Below are positions 1 through 7,757 of a stretch of DNA of 64,000 bases, in pieces; the first letter of the stretch is position 1, and the number at the start of each line of letters is the position of its first letter. Below the pieces are notes generated by a model that was given only the letters and a program-made list of their open reading frames with translations, was not told where the DNA came from and made no database searches. Source of the DNA: Paraflavitalea pollutisoli (lineage in GTDB: Bacteria; Bacteroidota; Bacteroidia; Chitinophagales; Chitinophagaceae); NCBI RefSeq assembly GCF_029360705.1, contig NZ_JARKMX010000001.1, positions 124,001 through 188,000 on the forward strand. The letters are read 5' to 3'. The translations under genes and the position numbers were made by a program.

Positions 1-466
1 AGGCCGGTAGAGTGTCATGTGCAGAGGATATTCGGGCAATGTTATGGCCAATTTGCTACTCCGTGGACTACCAGATTGCGCATTATTGGGGCGCGCTACG
101 GAACAACATTGAATCCGGAGGATGATCGTCATCGGTTGGGCCTCCCTCGCAGGAACGATCATCCTGGGAGCGGCGCCAGGGCTACGCCCCTCTTGAGCCA
201 ACAATCGTTGGGCACTACCGTCACGTTGCGATCCCAATGCTGCAGCGACCTTTTTGGTCGGGCAGCAGGGTTGCACCACTCCAGGAGCAAATACTATTCG
301 GGGGCTATCAAGGGTATGCCCCATTCGACGACAGAGATTATCCGAGGCAGGCTACCAGGATTATGTCCCATCCTGCGACCGAGATCTTTTGGGGACGGGG
401 CTGCAGTCTTTGGCCTCCTCCCGGTGCTACGATGTTCCTGGAGTGGCAGCGTGGCGATGCTCCTTC

Positions 467-544
467 TGGGCCCCAGCATCCCGGACGGGCAGGCTGGCAG
501 GCTCCTCTCAGGTACAAAGGTCATTAGGCAAGCCACCAGGTTTA
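467..544. repeat. 78-bp direct repeat, copy 1
   Basis: The segment beginning TGGGCCCCAGCATCCCGGAC is nearly identical to 586-663. The only difference is C at 534 against T at 653. Confidence 0.9.
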
Positions 545-585
545 TCGTCCGCTCGGAGCGCCGATGTTCAGGTCTACACTCCGTG

Positions 586-663
586 TGGGCCCCAGCATCC
601 CGGACGGGCAGGCTGGCAGGCTCCTCTCAGGTACAAAGGTCATTAGGCAAGCTACCAGGTTTA
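586..663. repeat. 78-bp direct repeat, copy 2
   Basis: Second copy of the 467-544 unit, 119 bp downstream. The near identity implies a recent duplication or homogenisation within an otherwise diverged array. Confidence 0.9.
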
Positions 664-938
664 CTCCCCTTCTGCAACACCTACATCCGGAGACGGAATT
701 CCAGGGGGTGACCCTATTCCTGGCTCAACAATGTTCCGGGAGCGAAGGCGGGGCTTCGCTCCTTCTGGGCCCCCGCATCCCAACGAGCCGCGGGGTCCCT
801 TTCGGTCTTCTCCATAAGTTGGATTGATTTTCTCAACCGATCTAATTCATTGAATTCCCGGGCGCCCAAAATAATTAGCCAATAAATGCTAATAAAATTA
901 GTGTTGATAAGATAATTTCCCCTACATTTGACATTCGG

Positions 939-946
939 TAATTTTG
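939..946 (+). promoter_or_regulatory. Candidate -7 box for recA
   Basis: TAATTTTG matches the Bacteroidota primary sigma -7 consensus TAnnTTTG and lies 23 bp before the recA ATG. A -33 TTG at the usual 20-bp spacing is only partly matched (TTT at 916-918). The leader after it is A-rich and has no Shine-Dalgarno sequence, as is usual in the phylum. Confidence 0.45.
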
Positions 947-969
947 AATACAACAAAAACAAACCCATT

Positions 970-1983
970 ATGTCTGCAAATAACGAAAAGCTCAAGGCGC
1001 TAAAACTGACGATCGATAAGATTGAAAAGGACTTTGGAAAAGGAAGTGTGATGATGATGAACGAAAAGTCGACCGAGCCTACGGAAGTAGTATCGAGCGG
1101 TTCTATCGGACTGGATTCTGCGCTGGGCGTCGGCGGTTTTCCCAAAGGCCGTATTGTAGAAATCTATGGACCTGAATCTTCTGGTAAAACTACGATCGCA
1201 ATCCACGCTATCGCAGAAGCCCAGAAAAAGGGTGGTATGTGTGCCATTATCGATGCGGAGCACGCTTTCGACAGCGGTTATGCTCAAAAGCTTGGGGTTG
1301 ATGTAGACAATCTGCTGATTTCCCAGCCTGATTATGGCGAACAAGCCCTCGAAATTGCCGACCGTCTTATCCTCTCCGGAGCCCTCGACGTTGTGGTGAT
1401 CGACTCAGTAGCTGCACTGGTACCAAAAGGAGAGCTGGAAGGAGAAATGGGTGACAGCAAAATGGGCCTGCAGGCAAGACTGATGTCACAGGCGCTGCGT
1501 AAACTCACCGCTACTATTAATAAGACCAATACCATCTGTATATTCATCAACCAGCTGCGTGAAAAGATCGGTGTCATGTTCGGTAATCCTGAAACAACCA
1601 CTGGTGGTAACGCCCTGAAGTTCTATGCAACGATCCGTCTGGACATCCGCCGGATGGCACAGATCAAGGATGGTGATGAAGCAATTGGTAACCGTGTGAA
1701 GGTAAAAGTGGTAAAGAATAAAGTAGCTCCTCCCTTCCGCGCCGCAGAGTTTGATATTGTGTTCGGAGAAGGTATCTCCAAAACCGGTGAGATCCTGGAC
1801 ATGGGTGTGGAATTGAGTGTTGTACAAAAAAGCGGTAGCTGGTTTAGCTACAATGGAGACAAACTGGGTCAGGGACGTGATGCGGTTAAGAAACTGCTCA
1901 TGGACAATCCCGAGCTTTCTAACGAGATCGAAGTAAAGATCCGAGAAAAGATCAAAGAAATGCAAAATGCGCCTTCAGCATAA
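970..1983 (+). CDS. recA: Recombinase RecA
   Basis: RecA is the ATP-dependent strand-exchange protein of homologous recombination and the trigger of LexA self-cleavage. The 337-residue product has the full core: Walker A (GPESSGKTT, about residue 67), the catalytic region [10 protein letters not shown], the Walker B strand [10 protein letters not shown], loop L1 ([20 protein letters not shown]) and loop L2 with [22 protein letters not shown]. The usual acidic C-terminus is short. The start at 970 ([11 protein letters not shown]) is preferred to the upstream in-frame non-ATG start because it matches the family N-terminus and follows an A-rich leader. It stands alone and ends in an intrinsic terminator. 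recX is in this window but 38 kb away. Identification is secure. Confidence 0.98.
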   Translation: MSANNEKLKALKLTIDKIEKDFGKGSVMMMNEKSTEPTEVVSSGSIGLDSALGVGGFPKGRIVEIYGPESSGKTTIAIHAIAEAQKKGGMCAIIDAEHAFDSGYAQKLGVDVDNLLISQPDYGEQALEIADRLILSGALDVVVIDSVAALVPKGELEGEMGDSKMGLQARLMSQALRKLTATINKTNTICIFINQLREKIGVMFGNPETTTGGNALKFYATIRLDIRRMAQIKDGDEAIGNRVKVKVVKNKVAPPFRAAEFDIVFGEGISKTGEILDMGVELSVVQKSGSWFSYNGDKLGQGRDAVKKLLMDNPELSNEIEVKIREKIKEMQNAPSA

Positions 1984-2023
1984 AGAATGTTATAGTAAGT
2001 GAATACTAAGGGGTTAGTAAATG

Positions 2024-2056
2024 AGAGGTCCTGATTCTTCAGGACCTCTTCTTTTT
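2024..2056 (+). terminator. Intrinsic terminator of recA
   Basis: A perfect 11-bp stem (AGAGGTCCTGA / TCAGGACCTCT) with a 4-nt loop is followed by TCTTTTTG. It lies 40 bp after the recA stop. Confidence 0.9.
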
Positions 2057-2225
2057 GTCCTGGCCCCAGAAAACCATGGGGCAGGTGATCGTAAACACAA
2101 AAGAATTATCCGTTACTGGATGATCAACCTGAGGCGGTCATACAACCGGAAGCTACCATTTAGCAGCAGTTCACAATAGATACCAATACGGCTGGACCCA
2201 ATTCATCGCCCTGGAAGTAGTGGTG

Positions 2226-2800
2226 GAGCTACCTCATTTTCATCGGCAACCGGCTCCACTAGCTTGTAATTGTCTGATTACTGGCCTAAAAGACCAACAA
2301 ATGATATCGACGAAGCCTAAAAAGAATAGGATATTGGGAAAGAAAAAGGCACCACAGGCCTCAAAAATCTCATCTAACATAGCCAAGAGTTATCCCATAA
2401 TAACCCGGTAGCTGAGCCAACCGGCGAAAGAAGCCTTATCAACGAAAGCTATAAAGATGGGTACTGGGGGAAAGGCGAATACAGCACAGCCCTCAAAACT
2501 TGATCTGACACAGCCGATTGACTAGCCTCAAATAAGCTGATTGCTGGTCCAAATGCAGATAGAATCCTTTTAACGAAAGCTAAAATAGACTACTGTGAGA
2601 AGCTGAACACACGGCGGTCTCCAAAACTCGTCTGACACAGCTGATCGACTAGCCTGTAGTTGCCTTATAACAGAAGCAACTGGCGCAAGAAACGATTCAA
2701 CGGAAGCAAAAAAATAGAATACTAAGCAGAAGGGATTACAGCGGGATACCCAAAACCTCGTCTACAAAAGTAGCAAATTGACTATTGCTTATCTGCATGC
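2226..2800. repeat. Degenerate tandem array, about 128-bp units
   Basis: Five diverged copies of one unit follow each other with starts near 2232, 2359, 2491, 2618 and 2748, so the period is 127-132 bp. The most conserved parts are a head like CTCAAAACTCGTCTGACACAGC, a middle like GACTAGCCTGTAATTGCCTGAT, and a tail like AACGAAGCTAAAAAGAATAG. Flanks out to about 2100 and 2880 may hold further decayed units. Read on the minus strand, several units give related peptide phrases in one frame (for example VIRQLQAS and FEASQSAVSD) broken by stops, so the array may derive from a repeated coding segment. The period rests on manual comparison only. Confidence 0.65.
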
Positions 2801-2880
2801 AGCATAGCCTAACCAGCTTTGGAATGTATTTATAGCGCAAAACCGAAAAGGGGAAGGAGAGAGCGTCAACTATAGGATGT

Positions 2881-3698
2881 AGAACTTGAAGAAATAAAAA
2901 AGGGGTCTGAATAGACATTCAACCCCGCTTTAAAATCCAATATCCTATGAAAAACCGAGGTAAAAATAAGGGTGATTTTTGACATGCGCAATACCATTTT
3001 GTGGTTATAGTAAAAATACTCAGTCAAACGTAGTTTACGGGTCTCCAAAGTGGGTCATTATCCAGTTATTTCCCGACACTTTCAGCATTTTCGTTATACT
3101 TGGCAACCTAAATCGGTACCGCCCACAATCCAGCGCATTGGTGCGCCGGCCGCCCAAATCAGGCTAAAAGGGCCTTACCGGGGCAAAACGTGCCACTTGC
3201 GATGGGTATTTCCAGGAAAACAGGGGCGTGTGCGAGAAAGGAATTGATTCTTGATGAAGAAGAACAGTAGACGATACCTTTCGAAGTTTACCTGCAAACT
3301 CCTCATACGAATCAATCCATGGGCCACAAACCCATAGTACAAATGAGTAATAAGTCCTGGACCAAAGCAGCAAAATGTACCAGACAGAAAATGGGGAAAT
3401 AGGTTATTGACGGACTTACAAGCCACAAAGTGAAAAATAGCCTATTCCCTGCCTAATAGATGACAGGCGAGTGAAATCCTTCACCGTACATTCAGTACTT
3501 GGCTAGGGGTACGGCCACCGATACGCCTACAATGCGAGCAACGGCAGGATGATTGGAAAGAGACCGTACCACGGATAACACTAAAGCATCCCACAAAAAA
3601 TAGTTACCCACTTAAAGAAAATGGTCATTAGGTAGGTGCACTCCCGCGAACACCTCAGGCCCCAACAGGCTATGATGGCCTTTATTTGCTAACGGATC
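2881..3698. other. Non-coding stretch, nothing recognised
   Basis: Together with 2058-2225 this completes 1.6 kb without a credible gene. Both strands carry only short open frames with no family resemblance and no ribosome or promoter signals that fit them. No RNA gene is recognised. Confidence 0.5.
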
Positions 3699-4331
3699 TT
3701 AATTTTTTAATAGTCGCTCCTGACTGATCAGCCCGGTGGTGAGGTTATTTATGCGTAAAACATACAGTCCTTTTTCAAGCGAGGAGACATTCACAGTTTG
3801 CAGCCCCTGCAGCTTGTTTTGCGTCACGCGGACCTTTCCGTTTCCATCTACAATCTGAACATCGAGCATAAATTCTGAGCGAATGATCAGAACATTGTCG
3901 ACCGGATTGGGATAAAAGCGGAAAGAAATATCACCGGCAATGACGGCAGGAATGGTCCGGGAGAACTGGATTGCCCCCTGCTTGCCTGCAAATCTTACCC
4001 GATAGACGTTACGCCCCTTTGCCGGCGCATCATCGACCCATTCATACCAAAGACCGGTGGCGGTTTGCTTGATAACCGCTACTGTCTCGAAGTCCCGGTT
4101 ATTGCTGCTACGCTCTACGGCAATGAAATCGGCCGAGGACGTATTGATCATACGCCAGTTCAATATTACTTTGGAATTGTCTCGGATAGCCGCACTAAGG
4201 TCTGTTAAAAAAATGGCAGAGTCTGGAACGCTGACTTCAAATTCCGCCGAGGCAGATCCGGCCGAAGTATCCTGTGCAACACAAAATTGTGCCCACAGGC
4301 TTACCAGTATTGTCAGCAAACCTTTGTACAT
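3699..4331 (-). CDS. Secreted protein with type IX secretion C-terminal tail
   Basis: The 210-residue product begins with a signal peptide (MYKGLLTILVSLWAQFCVAQ). It continues with a fibronectin-III-like beta domain typical of T9SS cargo (LNWRMINTSSADFIAVERSS, then WYEWVDDAPAKGRNVYRVRF). It ends with a Por-secretion-tail (type A) sorting domain at about residues 135-210: RFYPNPVDNVLIIRS, then GLQTVNVSSLEKGLYVLRI and SQERLLKN. It should be exported by Sec and then passed by T9SS to the surface, where the tail is removed. There is no catalytic domain, so it may be a small structural or adhesive protein. It is monocistronic and divergent from mgsA. Confidence 0.85.
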   Translation of the reverse strand: MYKGLLTILVSLWAQFCVAQDTSAGSASAEFEVSVPDSAIFLTDLSAAIRDNSKVILNWRMINTSSADFIAVERSSNNRDFETVAVIKQTATGLWYEWVDDAPAKGRNVYRVRFAGKQGAIQFSRTIPAVIAGDISFRFYPNPVDNVLIIRSEFMLDVQIVDGNGKVRVTQNKLQGLQTVNVSSLEKGLYVLRINNLTTGLISQERLLKN

Positions 4332-4486
4332 AGAATTTAACGGGAATGTAAATGGGAAATAGTTATTAACAATTTCTGTGCCCGAATGTGGAAAACGTGA
4401 TATCTTGCTGAAAATTATCCGCCTTACGTTAAAGTTTCTTCAAAATCCAACTACCTTTTCAACCCAAAACCAATAATTCAATCGAC

Positions 4487-4954
4487 ATGGTGACAACACG
4501 GAGAATAGAGGCCCGTAAACGTATTGCTTTAGTAGCGCACGATAACAAAAAGAAAGACCTGATAGATTGGGCAGAATTCAACAAAGTTGTTTTAGCCAAA
4601 CATGAGCTCCTGGCAACCGGTACTACGGGCAAGCTCCTCGAAGAACAATTGGATCGCCCTGTAAAAAAACTGCTGAGTGGCCCCCTGGGAGGCGACCAAC
4701 AGATAGGTGCGCTCATCGCCCAGGGAGAAATCGATATCCTGATCTTCTTCTGGGATCCAATGGAAGCCCAACCCCACGACAGTGATGTAAAAGCCCTCCT
4801 CCGCGTAGCCATCGCCTGGAACTGTGTAGTAGCCAACGATCGGGCCACGGCCGATTTTGTACTCACATCCCCGCTGATGCATTCCAGCTATACCATCAAC
4901 CTTCCCGACTATACCGGCTATCTAAAACGGCCAATTGAGGGTGAAACCAAATAA
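4487..4954 (+). CDS. mgsA: Methylglyoxal synthase
   Basis: MgsA converts dihydroxyacetone phosphate to methylglyoxal and phosphate, a bypass of lower glycolysis used when sugar phosphates build up. The 155 residues contain the family core: ALVAHDNKKKDLIDW at the N-terminus, the phosphate-binding LLATGTTGKLL, the catalytic GPLGGDQQIGALIAQGEID and FFWDPMEAQPHDSDVKALLRVA. The conserved aspartate, histidine and GGDQQ residues are present and the length fits the family. No neighbour is functionally linked. Confidence 0.97.
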   Translation: MVTTRRIEARKRIALVAHDNKKKDLIDWAEFNKVVLAKHELLATGTTGKLLEEQLDRPVKKLLSGPLGGDQQIGALIAQGEIDILIFFWDPMEAQPHDSDVKALLRVAIAWNCVVANDRATADFVLTSPLMHSSYTINLPDYTGYLKRPIEGETK

Positions 4955-5539
4955 TACACATAAACTTAAATTCAATCTCCGGAGATTCATCAGCAGCCGT
5001 AACTCACTAACCGTCAATTAATTAAACAACATCTCCGGAGGTTTTTGGCTGAGCCCCCTTTCCGCATGGCTTACTCCCTAAACCGTGATGGACGTTGGGT
5101 TTGAAAGAAGCGCCTCCCCGGCTCTTCCCGGAAACAATGTCCATAAACAGCCTAAGTCCCTCATAACCGCTGCATGTTAAAACCTTGGTGACGAAAACCA
5201 TCCAACCATCTACACCGCCACATAGCAGTTCAGGCTCTTGCAGGAATCCGCGGCGCCGAATTGATCTTCCAGCTTAACCCAACCACGGACTAATGTTTAC
5301 AATAAAGCGACCTGAAGTCGTACCCTACAACCCGTGGGTATCGCCAGACAACCAGCCATTGGCAGTCCATCCATTGCTTGCCAAAAGCAACGGCCCGGCA
5401 ACAATACATTCCCCATAATACCGCCAACTTCCTCGTATGATTTTTGTTATTAAAAGACTGATTTCTTGTCAACACACAGCTAAATCTTAACTTACCCGCC
5501 GCTGTGCGTCTGACGAGCGCCAGCAACCATAATATCATT
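4955..5539. other. Non-coding gap between mgsA and uvrB
   Basis: No supported gene is seen. The palindromic motif ATCTCCGGAG occurs twice, at 4976-4985 and 5029-5038. A weak minus-strand open frame at 5290-5550 overlaps the uvrB start, has no family resemblance, and is not called. Confidence 0.5.
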
Positions 5540-7588
5540 ATGCCTTTCAAACTACATGCGCCTTTTCCGCCGGCAGGAGATCAGCCGGAAGCTATCCGTC
5601 AACTGACGGAGGGAATTCTAAATGGTGAACAGCATCAAACCTTACTGGGGGTGACCGGTAGCGGTAAGACCTTTACGATGGCCAACGTCATCCAGCAGGT
5701 TCAACGACCTACGCTGGTGCTAACCCACAACAAAACCCTGGTAGCGCAGCTTTACGGAGAGTTCAAGCAGTTCTTTCCTGAGAACGCGGTTGGCTATTTC
5801 GTGAGCTACTACGACTATTATCAACCAGAGGCCTACCTCCCAGTAAGTGACACCTATATAGAAAAAGACCTTAGCATCAATGAAGAGCTTGATAAGCTTA
5901 GATTACACGCCACCACGGAGCTCCTCAGTGGCCGCCGCGACATTATCGTGGTAGCCAGTGTGAGCTGCATCTATGGTATCGGTAACCCGGCTGAGTTTGA
6001 GAACGGGATCATCCGCATCCACCAGGGACAGATTATTTCCCGCCAGGGGTTTCTTCATGGCCTGGTCAACGCTCTCTATACCAGGAGCCAACTGGATTTC
6101 ACGCGTGGCTCGTTTCGGGTGAAAGGAGACACGGTTGATATCAACCTTCCCTATATGGATTGGGGCTATCGCGTTACCTTCTTTGGCGACGAGATCGAGA
6201 GCATTGAGACCCTCGAGATCACAACAGGAAAGCGAATCGGCACCGTAGACAACGCGGCCATATTCCCGGCTAACCTCTATTTGGCCCCCAAAGACATGAT
6301 CCAGGAGATACTGGCAGAAATACAGGATGAGAGTAATGCCCAGGTGGAATACTTCAAAAGGCAAGGAAAATATATTGAAGCACAAAGGTTGAGTGAGCGT
6401 GTCAATTATGATGTGGAAATGATCCGCGAGTTGGGCTATTGTAATGGCGTTGAAAACTATTCCCGCTTTTTCGATCGCCGGTACCCCGGCACACGTCCGT
6501 TCTGCCTCCTCGACTATTTCCCAAAGGATTTCCTGACTGTTATCGATGAAAGTCACCAGACCATTCCGCAGATCAGTGGTATGTACGGAGGCGACCGCAG
6601 CCGCAAGTTGATCCTGGTAGATTATGGATTCCGCCTCCCTTCGGCACTGGACAACCGTCCGCTCAACTTCCACGAATTTGAGCAGATAATCGATCAGGCA
6701 GTGTATGTGTCTGCAACGCCTGGTGAATATGAACTGGAAAAAAGCGAGGGTGTTGTTGTGGAGCAGGTGGTAAGGCCCACGGGCTTGCTCGACCCTCCCA
6801 TCGAGATCAGGCCCAGTGTGAACCAGATCGATGACCTGCTGGACGAGATCGATAAACGTGTCAATATGGGTGATCGCGTGCTGGTTACCACCCTCACCAA
6901 ACGAATGGCGGAGGAAATGGACAAATACCTGGCGCGGATCAATATCAAATCAAAGTATATACACAGCGAAGTCGATACCCTTGAAAGAGTAGAGATCCTT
7001 CGCCAATTGCGCCTTGGCGAGTTCGATGTGCTGGTAGGCGTGAATCTCCTCCGGGAGGGCCTTGACCTGCCCGAAGTATCGCTGGTGGCCATATTGGATG
7101 CCGACAAAGAAGGTTTCTTACGTAACGAAAAATCCCTGACCCAAACTGCCGGCCGAGCAGCCCGTAACGTCAATGGGCTGGTCATCTTTTACGCCGACAC
7201 GATGACCGAGAGTATGCAGCGGACTATCGATGAAACCACCCGACGCCGTGAAAAGCAGGTAGCCTATAATGTCGAACACAATATCACTCCCAGGACCGTA
7301 ACGAAATCGAAGGAACAGGTATTTGCCCAGACTTCCGTGTTGGATATAAAGGGATACGATACCAATAGTCCTTATGCCATACAGCCCGACGAGGGCCTCG
7401 TAACGCATATTGCCGCTGAAAGTGCAGCAGAATACCAGACCATCCCACAGATGGAGAAAGCCATCGCCAAGACGAAAAAGGACATGGAAAAAGCGGCACG
7501 TGACCTGGACTTTATGGAGGCAGCTAAACTTCGCGACTCCATGTTTGAGATGCAGAAAAAGCTGGAGAATATGAAAGCCACCAAATAG
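5540..7588 (+). CDS. uvrB: Excinuclease ABC subunit UvrB
   Basis: UvrB is the damage-verifying, ATP-dependent core of nucleotide excision repair; it takes over from UvrA and recruits UvrC. The 682 residues include Walker A (GVTGSGKTF, about residue 40), the beta-hairpin that clamps DNA (YYDYYQPEAYLP), the helicase motif VIDESH, motif V/VI (GVNLLREGLDLPEVSLVAILDADKEGFLR, then QTAGRAARN) and a C-terminal UVR coiled-coil for UvrC contact (MEKAARDLDFMEAAKLRD). The ATG at 5540 (MPFKLHAPFPPAGDQPEAI) fits the family better than the GTG 36 bp upstream. It is a single gene with its own terminator. Confidence 0.98.
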   Translation: MPFKLHAPFPPAGDQPEAIRQLTEGILNGEQHQTLLGVTGSGKTFTMANVIQQVQRPTLVLTHNKTLVAQLYGEFKQFFPENAVGYFVSYYDYYQPEAYLPVSDTYIEKDLSINEELDKLRLHATTELLSGRRDIIVVASVSCIYGIGNPAEFENGIIRIHQGQIISRQGFLHGLVNALYTRSQLDFTRGSFRVKGDTVDINLPYMDWGYRVTFFGDEIESIETLEITTGKRIGTVDNAAIFPANLYLAPKDMIQEILAEIQDESNAQVEYFKRQGKYIEAQRLSERVNYDVEMIRELGYCNGVENYSRFFDRRYPGTRPFCLLDYFPKDFLTVIDESHQTIPQISGMYGGDRSRKLILVDYGFRLPSALDNRPLNFHEFEQIIDQAVYVSATPGEYELEKSEGVVVEQVVRPTGLLDPPIEIRPSVNQIDDLLDEIDKRVNMGDRVLVTTLTKRMAEEMDKYLARINIKSKYIHSEVDTLERVEILRQLRLGEFDVLVGVNLLREGLDLPEVSLVAILDADKEGFLRNEKSLTQTAGRAARNVNGLVIFYADTMTESMQRTIDETTRRREKQVAYNVEHNITPRTVTKSKEQVFAQTSVLDIKGYDTNSPYAIQPDEGLVTHIAAESAAEYQTIPQMEKAIAKTKKDMEKAARDLDFMEAAKLRDSMFEMQKKLENMKATK

Positions 7589-7602
7589 TTTCAACCTAAT
7601 TC

Positions 7603-7638
7603 AAAGAGGCTGTCTCCCGTGAGCAGCCTCTTTTTTTG
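7603..7638 (+). terminator. Intrinsic terminator of uvrB
   Basis: The stem AGAGGCTG / CAGCCTCT with an 11-nt loop is followed by seven T. It lies 15 bp after the uvrB stop. Confidence 0.9.
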
Positions 7639-7757
7639 GCATTAGGGACACTTGCTACAGCATCTGTGGCTGTTAGCCCATTTATATGTCGCAAAACACC
7701 CGTAGAAAACAGACAAACTCCCTGCCCAGATATACCCATTGTTGTTAACTTAGCAGC

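Larger units (their letters stand above)
1..890. repeat. Non-coding region with duplicated and diverged repeat units
   Basis: No credible gene is seen in this stretch. The open frames here give low-complexity, proline/arginine-rich translations in several frames at once, which is typical of non-coding GC-rich DNA. A 78-bp segment at 467-544 is repeated at 586-663 (offset 119) with one mismatch. Pieces of the same unit recur in diverged form: the block around 343-360 (GGCAGGCTACCAGG) matches the end of both copies, and a 24-bp block at 459-482 recurs at 758-781 with one change. The region therefore looks like a short run of imperfect units of a dispersed intergenic repeat family. Its function is unknown. 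Confidence 0.6.

Noticed and set aside
19-711. A 230-codon open frame over the repeat region
   Set aside because: It runs straight through both 78-bp repeats, other frames are equally open, the composition is low-quality and no family resemblance or start context is seen.
714-1145. Minus-strand open frame ahead of and over the recA start
   Set aside because: It is antisense to the recA promoter and 5' end and has no conserved domain; it is a shadow of coding sequence.
5290-5550. Minus-strand 86-codon frame before uvrB
   Set aside because: It overlaps the uvrB start, has no family resemblance and an arginine/tryptophan-rich, coding-unlike composition.
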